Of a stretch of 64,000 nt of DNA, positions 16,233 through 26,151 are shown piece after piece; positions within the stretch are counted from its first letter, which is position 1, and each line of letters starts with the position of its first letter. The notes under the pieces were generated by a model that was given only the letters and a program-made list of their open reading frames with translations, was not told where the DNA came from and ran no database searches. Source of the stretch: Oricola thermophila (GTDB lineage Bacteria; Pseudomonadota; Alphaproteobacteria; Rhizobiales; Rhizobiaceae); contig NZ_CP054836.1 of NCBI RefSeq assembly GCF_013358405.1, positions 124,001-188,000 on the forward strand. Reading direction: 5' to 3'. The position numbers and the translations under genes are program-made.

Positions 16233-18146
16233 ATGGATATCGGCCTGACGCGGATCGACGAGGACGACATTGCGAAACATCGCGCGGTCGCGCAGTCGTT
16301 CGTCACGCGCATCGTCGTGATGGAGGAGAGCGGAGGCAAGTCCGACACGGCGCTTGCGGGAACCGGTCGGCGTTTCGTCTCCACGGTTTCCACCGGTGGC
16401 GTGCGGCGCACCCGCGAGGTGGAACTGGCCAGGCAGATCGCCGGGGTCAGGCCCGATGATCCGATGTTGTCGCCGGTGCAGCACGGCCTGCTCTACCGGA
16501 CGCGACGCGGTATCGCGATCGCGCTTGCAGTCGCGGAGCTGTTCGCACGCCAGACGGAGCTGGAAAGCCTGCAGGCGCGCAACCTGTCGTCTCCGCTGCA
16601 GGGCGATGACGCGGAGCGGTTCAAGACGCTGGTCAATGCCTCGGCCTATATCGCGGCCTTCACGCTTTCGGCCTATCTCCTGCAGATGCTCGACGGAGGC
16701 ACGGAGCCGGTCAACGATCCCGACGAGCCGGACTTCCTGTTCGACACGGCCCAGGATGCGCTGAAGTCGCTGGTCGCGGGACTGGCCAACGCCATCGACG
16801 GCGCGGCTGACGAGATGACCATGCTGCAGCGGGCGAAGGCATTTGCGCGGGTCTCCGTCGACGGACTGCTCGGACGGCGCGGTCGCTTCACCGGACTCGG
16901 TTCATTCGAGGACAGCCATATACGCATCGAGGCGGACGATTTCACCATCAACGGGTTCGACGTGGCGCCCGGCCAGCGCCGCAAGCCGCTGGCGATGCAG
17001 TTCAAGAAGCCGAACGAGATCATCGGCAACCATATTGCCAAATACCAGGCGACGCGGCTGGCCAAGATGCTGATGGCCTATGATTTCGAGCGGCAGCTCA
17101 ATCCCTTCGTGGAACTGGGCGGTTTCCTGTTCACCTTCATCGGTGACGGCGCGCCGGGAACCGGCAAGACTATCCTGATCCAGATGATCGCCGGGCTGAT
17201 CAACGACTACTGCGAGGTTGCGGGCTATCCCTTCCACTACGAGAATTTCGGCGTCGACCAGATCTCGTCCTACCAGGGCAAGTCGGGCCAGAACTGCAAG
17301 GAGTTCGTCAACACGATCGTCAACCCGAAGGCGATCGGTTTCGGCACGATCGACGATATCGACCAGGTCGCGGCGCGTCGCTCAGACGACCGGGCCTCGG
17401 CCGGGCAGCACGAAGTGACCGCGGTGCTGATGGAAAGCTTTGCCGGCGCGACAACAGTGGTGCGCGGCAACTGCTCCTTCGGCATGTTTTCCAACTACCC
17501 CGAGAACGTCGACGATGCGTTGCGCCAGCGGGCTGGCGCGCGCTGGCTGGTGGACGGGCCGCAGACGCTTGACGACTATATCGACATCTTCGTGCTGCTG
17601 GCCGGCAAGAACCATTCTATCCCGCTCGGCGATCACGACCTCTACGCGGCGCAGGTCATCAAGAAGGCGGTGGCGGAAGCCTATGAAGGCCATGACAGGC
17701 CAAAGGAGGAGGGGCTTCTGGCCGTCTACGAGCGCTTCATGGAGGAGCGCGGCGAACCGAAGACGATGGCCGATGTTGGCGACTACCTGCATCGCATCAA
17801 GCAGGCCGAGCCGCGCTTTACCGGCCGCGCGATCAAGAACATCACCGACGCGATCAAGATGCGGGCGATGGATTTCGACCTGCCGGACGAGTGGTTCGAG
17901 ACGCCGGAGGCATTCATGCACAAGTCCTACGACGAGAAGAAGGCGATGATCGAGGAACTGCGCGGCCCGTTCACGATGAAGATGGTCATGCAGGAGATCA
18001 ACCGCTACGCCGATTCCGAGTTCCGCTACACCGACAAGTCGGACGCGGCGGCCGTAGAGGCCATGATCCGTAATGAACGGCTGCGCGAGCGCGCAGCAAG
18101 GGAGATCGCGGACCTGAAGTCCAAGGGGCTGTGGAACGGCGCATGA
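16233..18146 (+). CDS. AAA+ ATPase, central gene of the five-gene operon
   Basis: 637 residues. An N-terminal helical region of about 280 residues precedes one AAA+ module. Walker A is GAPGTGKT (about 306-313), Walker B-like IGFGTIDDIDQ has D374-D375, and NVDDALRQRAGARWLV resembles the sensor/arginine-finger region of AAA proteins (D-A-L-R-Q-R). A C-terminal helical domain of about 130 residues follows. No protease, nuclease or membrane part is visible, so it is probably a remodelling ATPase acting on a partner protein. It is not MoxR-like. The next gene starts within its stop codon (ATGA), a sign of coupled translation. The substrate and process are unknown. Confidence 0.85.
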   Translation: MDIGLTRIDEDDIAKHRAVAQSFVTRIVVMEESGGKSDTALAGTGRRFVSTVSTGGVRRTREVELARQIAGVRPDDPMLSPVQHGLLYRTRRGIAIALAVAELFARQTELESLQARNLSSPLQGDDAERFKTLVNASAYIAAFTLSAYLLQMLDGGTEPVNDPDEPDFLFDTAQDALKSLVAGLANAIDGAADEMTMLQRAKAFARVSVDGLLGRRGRFTGLGSFEDSHIRIEADDFTINGFDVAPGQRRKPLAMQFKKPNEIIGNHIAKYQATRLAKMLMAYDFERQLNPFVELGGFLFTFIGDGAPGTGKTILIQMIAGLINDYCEVAGYPFHYENFGVDQISSYQGKSGQNCKEFVNTIVNPKAIGFGTIDDIDQVAARRSDDRASAGQHEVTAVLMESFAGATTVVRGNCSFGMFSNYPENVDDALRQRAGARWLVDGPQTLDDYIDIFVLLAGKNHSIPLGDHDLYAAQVIKKAVAEAYEGHDRPKEEGLLAVYERFMEERGEPKTMADVGDYLHRIKQAEPRFTGRAIKNITDAIKMRAMDFDLPDEWFETPEAFMHKSYDEKKAMIEELRGPFTMKMVMQEINRYADSEFRYTDKSDAAAVEAMIRNERLRERAAREIADLKSKGLWNGA

Positions 18147-19423
18147 AACGCCTCTACGACAACGACCTGATCTATGGCCGGCTGCTGAAAGTCAGCCAGC
18201 CGCACCTGATCGAGCGCTACAACAAGGCGTTGAAGGCGTTCGGCCTGCCGGAGACGAAGCTGGAGGTCTTCGACATCGACAAGACCGGTTTCTCGCCGCA
18301 GGTGGCAGACGAGCTGGGCGATCCGGACTACCTCGATCCGAACGGGATCAACCGGCGTTTCATCATCCTGACGCCGTCGCAATCGACGTTTCCGGTGGTG
18401 CATACGCATTTTTCCAACACCGAAGCGCTGATATACGAGTTCTTCACCGCGAACGCCCGTGCGATCAATGCGCTGACGATCAAGGACGTGATCTATGGCG
18501 AGATCGACGACAATGTCTCGCGGGTCAACGACATCGAGGACCTGCTGGGAATCGAGCAGGTCGAGTTCAACGTCCTGTCGGCCGACGACGTGCTCGGCAA
18601 GGCTGCAGAGCTGCGCACGCTGGTGGACCGGCTGAAAGGCGAGCCGGACGCCTGGCGCAACGACGCCATGCTGGAACGCATGGTCGAACTGGCGAGGATC
18701 GCCGGCGACATACGCGAAAACACGCTGGTGCCCGACCAGGTCGTGTTCCGGCACGACGCCTTCTGGACCAGCCATTTCGGTGGCTGCTACGTCTTCGTCG
18801 ACGAGAAGATGACGACGGTGATCGCCGATCCGTCGGCGCCGGGCTTCCGCCGCTCCCGGCCGTGGCAGGTCGCCTATATTCCGATCCGGGACATGGCGCG
18901 GGTCCATGCCTTTCTGGCCGATACCGGCCGGCTCGACCCGCCGCGCGCCTCTTGGCTGGAACCGTCGGGTTTTCTCGAGCACCGTGCCGAGATGGCGATA
19001 CGCGCGCTGTTGCGAAGGGCGGAGCCGGATGCCGACCTTGGGCGGATGGACGCGGTCTGGCTGCAGACGTGGATGCACAGAAATGCCGGGCTCATCAACG
19101 AGGATGGCGTCTATCCCTTCCTGAATGCGGTCAAACGCGACATTGCGCGGTCCGGTCATGTCGACATCCGAGATGTCGACAACCGATTCCGGTTTCTGCT
19201 GGCACGCGCGAAACCCGACCACAAGGACGCCTGGCTGGTGAACCGCCTTGTCACCGAATATGTCCCGAGCGACTTCGTTGCGCGTTATGTTTTCAACAAG
19301 CAGGGCTTCTACAAGGACTACGAAAGTTACGGTGATGCCTTCCGCCAGCACGTTGTGGAGATGCTGAAGACCACCTATCTGTCCGACAAGGCCGCGTTCC
19401 GCAAGCGGCTCTACGGCCTTTGA
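18143..19423 (+). CDS. uncharacterised protein, fourth gene of the five-gene operon (possibly DUF6638)
   Basis: 426 residues, soluble, start ATG at 18143 overlapping the AAA+ stop by 4 bases. Visible stretches include LYDNDLIYGRLLKVSQPHLIERYN at the N-terminus, then PSQSTFPVVHTHFSNTEALIYEFF, HFGGCYVFVDEKM and a helical C-terminus ending KAAFRKRLYGL. I know no catalytic motif in it; I recall similar proteins labelled DUF6638, but that name is from memory only. The 4-base overlap with the ATPase suggests stoichiometric production and direct partnership. Confidence 0.8.
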   Translation: MKRLYDNDLIYGRLLKVSQPHLIERYNKALKAFGLPETKLEVFDIDKTGFSPQVADELGDPDYLDPNGINRRFIILTPSQSTFPVVHTHFSNTEALIYEFFTANARAINALTIKDVIYGEIDDNVSRVNDIEDLLGIEQVEFNVLSADDVLGKAAELRTLVDRLKGEPDAWRNDAMLERMVELARIAGDIRENTLVPDQVVFRHDAFWTSHFGGCYVFVDEKMTTVIADPSAPGFRRSRPWQVAYIPIRDMARVHAFLADTGRLDPPRASWLEPSGFLEHRAEMAIRALLRRAEPDADLGRMDAVWLQTWMHRNAGLINEDGVYPFLNAVKRDIARSGHVDIRDVDNRFRFLLARAKPDHKDAWLVNRLVTEYVPSDFVARYVFNKQGFYKDYESYGDAFRQHVVEMLKTTYLSDKAAFRKRLYGL

Positions 19424-19441
19424 CCCTTCCGGAGCGACACC

Positions 19442-20545
19442 ATGCTTGACCCGATCATCGCCTTTTTCACCCGCCTCTTCGAGGTCATCGGCCGGGCGAT
19501 CGGCACATTCGTGGCGTGGCTGGCGTGGCCGTTCATCGCGTTCAGGAACTGGCTGCGCGGGCGCGGCTGGTTCGTGAAGATCCCGGTCTTCGTCATACTG
19601 ATCGCGATTGTCGCATCCTATGGCTATCTAATCTACATCACCCAGTTCTGGTCGATCGGCGATCCCGACTATCCGGAGCGCTATGCGTTCGAGACGGAAT
19701 ACGGAGCGGCGGGATCGCAGGCCGGCGACGGTGCCTGCTATCCGTCCGCGATGGTACAGGTGGCTGCGGACCTCATAGACAAGAACGTCAATCAGGAATA
19801 CTGGGTTCCCTCGAACCCGCTGTCGAAGGCCGGGTTCCTGTTCATCATCGACTGGAAGGATACCCCGTTCTTCGACAACAAGGCCGCGTTCCAGCTTGGC
19901 ATCAACCAGGCCGTCCGCAGAACGGCCGTCGAGCTGGTCGACCGGCTCGGACGCGTGCGCGGGACGTCTTCGATAAATCAGAATCTCCAGGATGCGCGCG
20001 AAGCCGCCAACTACCGGGAAGATGCCTGGTTCTTCACGCTGAGCCCGCCCTTCCTGCAGCCGTCGACACAGGCGCGGCTGCGCGATGCCCGCGACAGCCT
20101 GTTGGCGTTCAATCTGGAACTGCAGGAATGTCGGGCCGACTTCGATGCCCGCGCCGACAACCTGATGCAGTTCTTCGATCGTGTAACGGCCGATATCGGC
20201 TCGACCTCGGAAATTCTTCAGCGCCGGATGGAGCAGAGCAATTTCATGGGGTTCGACAGGCGCGCCGACGACCGGTTCTGGTTCACCTTCGGGCAGCTCT
20301 ACGGCTATTACGGCATTCTCTCTGCGGCGCGCAGCGATTTCCGCGAGGTCGTCGCGCAGCGGAACCTGGACGCGATATGGGATCGGGTCGACGAGCAGAT
20401 GCAGGACGCGTTGAACATGCGCCCGCCCTTCGTAGCCAACGGCAGCGCATCGAGTCTCATAAAGTCGCACCTGGAATCGATCGGTTTCGACCTTCTTCGT
20501 GTTCGCTCGAACCTAGTGGAAATGCGTGACGTGCTCGAGCGCTAG
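19442..20545 (+). CDS. DUF2333 family membrane-anchored protein, last gene of the five-gene operon
   Basis: 367 residues. One strong transmembrane helix lies at about 44-66 (WFVKIPVFVILIAIVASYGYLIYI) after an amphipathic N-terminus (LDPIIAFFTRLFEVIG). The rest (about 300 residues) should face the periplasm and matches the DUF2333 pattern, for example DLIDKNVNQEYWVPSNPLS and a GxFIIDWKDTPFFDNKAAFQLG-like block. A GGAG lies 7 bases before the ATG. As the only membrane member it probably anchors the operon's soluble proteins and ATPase to the inner membrane. DUF2333 has no established function. Confidence 0.85.
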   Translation: MLDPIIAFFTRLFEVIGRAIGTFVAWLAWPFIAFRNWLRGRGWFVKIPVFVILIAIVASYGYLIYITQFWSIGDPDYPERYAFETEYGAAGSQAGDGACYPSAMVQVAADLIDKNVNQEYWVPSNPLSKAGFLFIIDWKDTPFFDNKAAFQLGINQAVRRTAVELVDRLGRVRGTSSINQNLQDAREAANYREDAWFFTLSPPFLQPSTQARLRDARDSLLAFNLELQECRADFDARADNLMQFFDRVTADIGSTSEILQRRMEQSNFMGFDRRADDRFWFTFGQLYGYYGILSAARSDFREVVAQRNLDAIWDRVDEQMQDALNMRPPFVANGSASSLIKSHLESIGFDLLRVRSNLVEMRDVLER

Positions 20546-20978
20546 GGCGCGGTTGATACGCAGAATGTATTCATTCTCGTCGGATTGTGTATCTGTTTCC
20601 TAGCCGGCGGAGCGTTGTACCGGTAGGTGGGAGATCGACAGGCAGGCATTGCTGCGGACGCTGCGGTTGCATGCGCCGGCCGCCTGCGAATGCATTTTCG
20701 CGTCGTTGCCTACGCCCGCAGCAGACGGAAGCATGTTCCGAAGCAGGCTGAAATTCCCCTGAAATAGCGTTTCCATGTCAGGTTGCGACGGGTCTTGTCG
20801 CGTGTCGAACCGGGCGGAGGGAAGCGAAAGCATAGGCTCGCGAAAGCAAATCGGATTGCCTCGATGGCGTGTCTCTCGCGATTGGACGCTTCTCGGGATT
20901 GCTTTCCGAAATCATTTGTCGTGTATACATTTTTCGTCGGCAGCGTGATCCTGCCGGTGGGGCTACACGGAGGAGATC
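20546..20978. promoter_or_regulatory. 433-base gap upstream of fhs
   Basis: No supported gene. A minus-strand frame at 20600-20776 (58 codons from ATG 20776) is open but has no ribosome site and no recognisable family. The fhs-proximal part is AT-rich and contains a palindrome at 20922-20929. The fhs ribosome site is GGAGGA just before 20979. Confidence 0.5.
20922..20929. promoter_or_regulatory. TGTATACA palindrome upstream of fhs
   Basis: An 8-base perfect palindrome in an AT-rich patch 50 bases before fhs. The identical palindrome occurs upstream of dctP at 54822-54829. The form resembles operators of FadR-type GntR regulators; no such regulator gene is in the window. Confidence 0.35.
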
Positions 20979-22658
20979 ATGGCCGAATTCAAGACAGACA
21001 TCGAAATTGCGCGTGCGGCAAACAAGAAGCCCATCCAGGATATCGGCGCAAAGCTCGGAATACCCTCCGAACATCTTCTGCCCTACGGGCACGACAAGGC
21101 GAAGGTATCGGCCGATTTCATCAAGTCGTTGCGGGACCGCCCTGAAGGCAAGCTGGTCCTCGTCACGGCCATCAACCCGACGCCAGCGGGCGAGGGCAAG
21201 ACAACAACAACAGTCGGGCTCGGCGACGGGCTGAACCGCATTGGGAAGAAAGCGGCGATCTGCATCCGCGAGGCTTCGCTCGGACCGAATTTCGGCATGA
21301 AGGGCGGCGCGGCAGGAGGCGGCCATGCGCAGGTGGTGCCGATGGAGGACATGAACCTCCATTTCACCGGGGACTTCCACGCCATCACCTCGGCGCACAA
21401 CCTGCTTTCGGCGATGATCGACAATCACATCTACTGGGGCAACGAGCTCGGGATCGACGAGCGGCGCGTGACCTGGCGGCGCGTGATGGACATGAACGAC
21501 CGCGCGCTGCGCGACATCGTCGTGTCGCTCGGCGGCGTCGCCAACGGCTTTCCGCGCCAGACCGGCTTCGACATCACGGTGGCTTCCGAGGTGATGGCGA
21601 TCCTGTGTCTCGCGAAGGACCTGGATGACCTGCAGAAGCGACTGGGCGACATCGTCGTCGCCTATCGTCGCGACAAGTCGCCGGTCTACTGCCGGGACAT
21701 CAAGGCCGACGGGGCGATGACCGTCCTGCTGAAGGACGCGATGCAGCCGAACCTGGTACAGACTCTCGAAAACAACCCGGCCTTCGTGCATGGCGGGCCG
21801 TTCGCCAATATCGCGCATGGCTGCAACTCGGTGATCGCGACGACGACCGCGCTGAAGCTCGCGGACTACGTCGTCACCGAGGCGGGCTTCGGCGCCGATC
21901 TCGGCGCGGAGAAGTTCTTCGACATCAAGTGCCGCAAGGCCGGGCTCAAGCCGGCGGCGGCCGTGATCGTCGCGACGGTGCGCGCGATGAAGATGAATGG
22001 CGGCGTCAAGAAGGAAGACCTCGGCAGCGAGAATGTCGAGGCGGTGAAGAAGGGCTGCCCCAATCTCGGGCGCCACATCGCCAACACCAAGGGCTTCGGC
22101 GTGCCGGTCGTGGTGGCGATCAACCATTTCGTCTCCGACACGGAAGCCGAGATCCAGGCGGTCAAGGACTATGTCGCGGAGCAGGGCGCCGAGGCGATCG
22201 TGTGCAGGCACTGGGCGGACGGCTCCGCCGGCATCGAGGACCTGGCGCGCAAGGTCGTCGAGATGGCGGAAAGCGACGCGTCGAACTTCTCGCCGCTCTA
22301 CCCGGACGACATGCCCCTGTTCCAGAAGATCGAGACCATCGCCAAGCGGATCTACCATGCCGACGAGGTCATCGCGGACAAGAGCGTGCGCGCGCAGCTG
22401 AGGCAGTGGGAGGAGGCCGGCTACGGACATCTGCCGGTGTGCATGGCGAAAACGCAGTACTCGTTCTCGACCGACCCGAACCTGCGCGGCGCGCCGACGG
22501 GCCACTCGGTGCCGGTGCGCGAGGTGCGGCTGTCGGCTGGCGCCGGTTTCATCGTGGCGATCTGCGGCGAGATCATGACCATGCCCGGCCTGCCGCGCAA
22601 GCCTTCCGCCGAGGTGATCGGGCTCAACGACGAGGGAAATGTCGAGGGACTGTTCTGA
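20979..22658 (+). CDS. fhs: formate-tetrahydrofolate ligase
   Basis: A 559-residue enzyme that joins formate to tetrahydrofolate with ATP, making 10-formyl-THF for one-carbon metabolism. The ATP-binding P-loop is [14 protein letters not shown] near residue 68-81, followed by [23 protein letters not shown], and the C-terminal region carries [13 protein letters not shown] and [15 protein letters not shown], all family hallmarks. Full normal length. ATG at 20979 follows a strong GGAGGAGATC. Transcribed alone; a GC-rich hairpin follows its stop. Confidence 0.98.
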   Translation: MAEFKTDIEIARAANKKPIQDIGAKLGIPSEHLLPYGHDKAKVSADFIKSLRDRPEGKLVLVTAINPTPAGEGKTTTTVGLGDGLNRIGKKAAICIREASLGPNFGMKGGAAGGGHAQVVPMEDMNLHFTGDFHAITSAHNLLSAMIDNHIYWGNELGIDERRVTWRRVMDMNDRALRDIVVSLGGVANGFPRQTGFDITVASEVMAILCLAKDLDDLQKRLGDIVVAYRRDKSPVYCRDIKADGAMTVLLKDAMQPNLVQTLENNPAFVHGGPFANIAHGCNSVIATTTALKLADYVVTEAGFGADLGAEKFFDIKCRKAGLKPAAAVIVATVRAMKMNGGVKKEDLGSENVEAVKKGCPNLGRHIANTKGFGVPVVVAINHFVSDTEAEIQAVKDYVAEQGAEAIVCRHWADGSAGIEDLARKVVEMAESDASNFSPLYPDDMPLFQKIETIAKRIYHADEVIADKSVRAQLRQWEEAGYGHLPVCMAKTQYSFSTDPNLRGAPTGHSVPVREVRLSAGAGFIVAICGEIMTMPGLPRKPSAEVIGLNDEGNVEGLF

Positions 22659-22664
22659 CCGCGG

Positions 22665-22689
22665 GGCGGGCGCCCGGCCGGCGCCCGCC
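22665..22689 (+). terminator. GC-rich hairpin after fhs
   Basis: A perfect 10-bp stem GGCGGGCGCC with its complement around the loop CGGCC begins 6 bases after the fhs stop. Only a weak pyrimidine tract (TCCTTCCC) follows, so termination strength is uncertain. Confidence 0.5.
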
Positions 22690-22787
22690 TCCTTCCCGCA
22701 GCCGGACGGTCGCCGGCTTCCGGTCCGAACACGGCCGGTGAAAATTTCCCGTTGCGCGGCACCCGCCGACGTTCTATTTTCCCGGCC

Positions 22788-22838
22788 ATGGACATTCGCA
22801 GCGCAGTCAAGACTCTCTGGTGGTGGCCCCGCTTCTAG
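22788..22838 (+). CDS. trpL: trpE(G) leader peptide
   Basis: A 16-codon ORF encoding MDIRSAVKTLWWWPRF. Three consecutive TGG codons are placed exactly as in the S. meliloti trpE(G) leader, where ribosome stalling at Trp codons under tryptophan starvation disrupts the terminator downstream. It is too short for automatic calling but its position, 104 bases before trpE(G) and directly ahead of a terminator hairpin, makes it convincing. Confidence 0.93.
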   Translation: MDIRSAVKTLWWWPRF

Positions 22839-22874
22839 GCGGTGCTGACCCATGACTGCGCGTCAAGTTTCGGA

Positions 22875-22910
22875 ACCGCCAAGTGCATCACGGCGCTTAG
22901 GCGGTTTTTT
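22875..22910 (+). terminator. trp attenuator terminator
   Basis: ACCGCC-AAGTGC pairs with GCGCTT-(A)-GGCGGT around the loop ATCACG, giving 12 base pairs with one bulged A, followed by six T. The upstream arm ACCGCC (22875-22880) can alternatively pair with GGCGGT at 22838-22843, right after the leader stop, forming a mutually exclusive antiterminator. This is the arrangement expected for Trp attenuation. Confidence 0.92.
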
Positions 22911-22942
22911 GCTGTCCGGCGCCGAATGAAAGGACAGGAAGA

Positions 22943-25165
22943 ATGACCGGGAACAGGAAAGACGAAATCGAGATGGCGACGGACAAGGCAGACCTGACAT
23001 ACGTGACGCGCGGCGGCGTGACCGTGAGGCGCTATCGCCGCGACGCGGACTACGCGACGGCGATCGCCGACTACACCGAGCTGCTGGACAGCCAGCCGGG
23101 CGTGATCCTGTCGTCCAACTACGAATATCCCGGCCGATACACGCGATGGGACACGGCGATCGCGAACCCGCCGGTGCTGATCTCCGCGCACCAGCGGACC
23201 ATGACCGTCGAGGCGCTTTCGGAACGCGGCCGTCCGATCCTGAAAATGATCGAGAAGGCGCTGACCGGCGCCGAGCACATCGCCGGGCTGGAGCCGGGCG
23301 ACGGCGTGCTGACCGTGCGGATCGCCGAGCCGGCGGCGGTGGTCATGGAGGAGGACCGGACGCGGGCGGCCAGCGTTTTCTCCGCGCTGCGGGCCATCGT
23401 CGACCACTTCCATTCGCCGGAGGAAAACGATCTCGCGCTCTACGGCGCCTTCGGCTACGACATCGCCTTCCAGTTCGACCCGATCCAGCAGAAGCTGGAG
23501 CGCGATCCGGCGCAGCGGGACCTCGCGCTGTTCTTCCCCGACGAGATCCTGGTCGTCGACAACCACGCGGCCAAGGCCTGGATCGACCGCTACGAGTTCT
23601 CCGACGGCGAGACGACAACCGAGGGCCTGGACGGGACGGTGGCGCCGCAGCCCTTCGTCAAGACCGACACGATCCCGCCGCGCGGCGACCACGTGCCGGG
23701 CGAATATGCGAAGCTGGTCGAGAAGGCCAAGGAGAGCTTCGCGCGCGGCGACCTGTTCGAGGTGGTGCCGGGACAGGTGTTCCACGAGCGCTGCGACTCG
23801 AAACCGTCGGCGATCTCGCGCAGGCTCAAGGAGACGAACCCCGCGCCCTATTCCTTCTTCATGAATCTCTGCCGAAACGAGTTCCTCGTCGGCGCGTCGC
23901 CGGAAATGTTCGTTCGGGTGACGGGCCGGCGGATCGAGACCTGCCCGATCTCCGGCACCATCCGGCGCGGCGAGGACGCGATCGAGGACTCGGAACAGAT
24001 CCTCAAGCTGCTCAATTCCAAGAAGGACGAGTCGGAACTGACCATGTGCTCCGACGTCGACCGCAACGACAAGAGCCGGGTCTGCGAGCCGGGCTCGGTG
24101 CGGGTGATCGGCCGGCGCCAGATCGAGATGTATTCGCGCCTGATCCACACGGTGGACCATGTCGAGGGCAGGCTGCGCGACGGCATGGACGCCTTCGACG
24201 GATTCCTCAGCCACGCCTGGGCCGTGACCGTGACCGGCGCGCCGAAACTGTGGGCGATGCGCTTCATCGAGAACCACGAGAAGAGCCCGCGGGCCTGGTA
24301 TGGCGGCGCCATCGGCATGGTGAAGTTCGACGGCGACATGAATACCGGGCTGACGCTGCGCACCATCCACGTGCGCGACGGGGTGGCCTCGGTCAGGGCC
24401 GGGGCGACGCTGCTGTTCGACTCGGTGCCCGAGGACGAGGAGGCCGAGACCGAGCTGAAGGCCTCGGCCATGCTGGCGGCAATCCGCGAGGCGAAGCAGG
24501 GCAATGCCGGAACCGCCAAGCGGGAGACCGCGCAGGTGGGCCTCGGGGTCAGGATCCTGCTGGTCGACCACGAGGACAGCTTCGTCCACACGCTGGCGAA
24601 CTACTTCCGCCAGACCGGGGCGGAGGTGCGCACGGTGCGCTCGCCGGTGCCCGAACAGGTGCTGGACGACTACCGTCCCGACCTGGTGGTGCTGTCGCCC
24701 GGGCCGGGCACGCCGGCGGATTTCGACTGCAAGGCGACGATCCGCAAGGCGCGCGACCGCGACATGCCGATCTTCGGCGTCTGCCTCGGCCTGCAGGCGC
24801 TGACGGAGGCCTACGGCGGAAACCTGCGCCAGCTCTCGCTGCCGATGCACGGCAAGCCCTCGCGCATCCGCATCAACCATCCGGGCCGGGTGTTCTCCGG
24901 CCTGCCGAAGACCGTCACCGTCGGCCGCTACCACTCGATCTTCGCCGACCCGTCGCGCCTGCCGGACGATTTCACGGTCACGGCGGAAACCGAGGACGGC
25001 GTGGTGATGGGCATCGAGCACCGCCACGAGCCGGTGGCGGCGGTGCAGTTCCACCCGGAATCGATCATGACGCTGGGCCACAATGCCGGCATGCGGATGA
25101 TCGAGAACGTGGTGGCGCACCTGGCCGGCGACCGGGCACGCCGGGGCAAGGACGCCGCCGCCTGA
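22943..25165 (+). CDS. trpE(G): fused anthranilate synthase TrpE(G)
   Basis: A 740-residue fusion of the chorismate-using TrpE subunit (about 1-520) and the glutamine amidotransferase TrpG (about 535-735), the first committed step of tryptophan synthesis. The TrpE part contains [43 protein letters not shown] and [21 protein letters not shown]. TrpG shows [18 protein letters not shown], the nucleophile Cys in [12 protein letters not shown], and the catalytic His-Glu in [12 protein letters not shown]. This fusion is typical of rhizobia and their relatives. It is preceded by a leader peptide and attenuator and has no other trp gene nearby. Confidence 0.98.
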   Translation: MTGNRKDEIEMATDKADLTYVTRGGVTVRRYRRDADYATAIADYTELLDSQPGVILSSNYEYPGRYTRWDTAIANPPVLISAHQRTMTVEALSERGRPILKMIEKALTGAEHIAGLEPGDGVLTVRIAEPAAVVMEEDRTRAASVFSALRAIVDHFHSPEENDLALYGAFGYDIAFQFDPIQQKLERDPAQRDLALFFPDEILVVDNHAAKAWIDRYEFSDGETTTEGLDGTVAPQPFVKTDTIPPRGDHVPGEYAKLVEKAKESFARGDLFEVVPGQVFHERCDSKPSAISRRLKETNPAPYSFFMNLCRNEFLVGASPEMFVRVTGRRIETCPISGTIRRGEDAIEDSEQILKLLNSKKDESELTMCSDVDRNDKSRVCEPGSVRVIGRRQIEMYSRLIHTVDHVEGRLRDGMDAFDGFLSHAWAVTVTGAPKLWAMRFIENHEKSPRAWYGGAIGMVKFDGDMNTGLTLRTIHVRDGVASVRAGATLLFDSVPEDEEAETELKASAMLAAIREAKQGNAGTAKRETAQVGLGVRILLVDHEDSFVHTLANYFRQTGAEVRTVRSPVPEQVLDDYRPDLVVLSPGPGTPADFDCKATIRKARDRDMPIFGVCLGLQALTEAYGGNLRQLSLPMHGKPSRIRINHPGRVFSGLPKTVTVGRYHSIFADPSRLPDDFTVTAETEDGVVMGIEHRHEPVAAVQFHPESIMTLGHNAGMRMIENVVAHLAGDRARRGKDAAA

Positions 25166-25196
25166 GGCGGCAGGCGGTGACAGGCAGGGGACCGGC

Positions 25197-26102
25197 ATGG
25201 CGGGCACGGCTCAACCGATTGTCAAGCGTCTCGCCACGGGGTCGATCGCGGTCGCCTTCGGCGTGATGGCGCTGAAGCTGGCCGCCTGGCACGTCACCGG
25301 CTCGGTGGCGCTGCTGTCGGACGCGCTGGAATCCACTGTCAACGTGATCGCCGCGCTGATTGCCTATTTCGCGGTCTCCTATGCCCAGAAGCCGGCCGAT
25401 GCCGAGCATCCCTTCGGCCATTCCAAGGCGGAGTATTTCTCCGCCGTGATCGAGGGCGTGCTGATCGTCGTGGCGGCGCTGCTGATCGCCCACGAGGCTT
25501 TTGCCGCACTCTTCGCCCCGGTTCTGCCCGAGGCGCCGGCGCTCGGCCTCGGCATCAACATGGTCGCCGCGGCGATCAACGGGATGTGGGCCTTCCTGCT
25601 GATCCGCGCCGGGCGCGAGCACCGCTCGCCGGCGCTCGTTGCCGACGGGCGCCACCTGTTCACCGACGTGGTGACGTCGCTGGGCGTGTTCGCCGGGCTG
25701 CTGGCGGCGCTGGCGACGGGATACGCGATCCTCGACCCGCTGCTGGCCATCGGCGTTGCCTGCAACATATTGTGGGAAGGCTGGAAGGTGATCGCGTCCT
25801 CGGTCGACGGGCTGATGGACCGGGCGGCCGCGCCCGCCGACGAAAGCGCGATCCGCGCGGCGATCGCCGGCAATGCCGGCGGCTCGGTCGACGTGCACGA
25901 CCTGAAGACCCGCCAGGCCGGCCGCATGACCTTCGTCGACTTCCACATGGTGGTGCCGGCCGAGATGACGGTCGCCGCCAGCCACGACATCTGCGACCGG
26001 ATGGAGGAGGCGATCCGCGCCGCCATTCCCGGTGCGCGGGTGACCATCCACGTCGAGCCGGAAGGCGTGCGCGCGCACGGCGCCAGGGTCACCATCGACT
26101 GA
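25197..26102 (+). CDS. cation diffusion facilitator (CDF) family transporter
   Basis: A 301-residue CDF antiporter that exports divalent metal in exchange for protons. Membrane helices cover about 15-200: TM2 holds SDALESTVNVIAALIAY, and TM5 holds DGRHLFTDVVTSLGV with the metal-site HxxxD. The loop HPFGHSKAEYFSAV is characteristic. The C-terminal cytoplasmic domain (210-295) includes VDVHDLKTRQAGRMTFVDFHMVVP. The metal (Zn, Fe, Mn, Co) is not determinable. It starts 31 bases after trpE(G). Confidence 0.93.
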   Translation: MAGTAQPIVKRLATGSIAVAFGVMALKLAAWHVTGSVALLSDALESTVNVIAALIAYFAVSYAQKPADAEHPFGHSKAEYFSAVIEGVLIVVAALLIAHEAFAALFAPVLPEAPALGLGINMVAAAINGMWAFLLIRAGREHRSPALVADGRHLFTDVVTSLGVFAGLLAALATGYAILDPLLAIGVACNILWEGWKVIASSVDGLMDRAAAPADESAIRAAIAGNAGGSVDVHDLKTRQAGRMTFVDFHMVVPAEMTVAASHDICDRMEEAIRAAIPGARVTIHVEPEGVRAHGARVTID

Positions 26103-26151
26103 GGCGAGCCGGACGGCGGGGGACTCCCGGCAAAAGGGACATTGGCAGGGA

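Noticed and set aside
20600-20776. 58-codon minus-strand ORF (METLFQGNFSLLRNMLP...) upstream of fhs
   Set aside because: No ribosome site and no known family; kept only as a remark in the gap entry.
22835-25207. 790-codon minus-strand frame opposite trpE(G)
   Set aside because: Long antisense frames are common in high-GC genes; the plus strand encodes the full recognisable TrpE(G), and the antisense product has no family pattern and is dominated by His, Arg and Asp codons.
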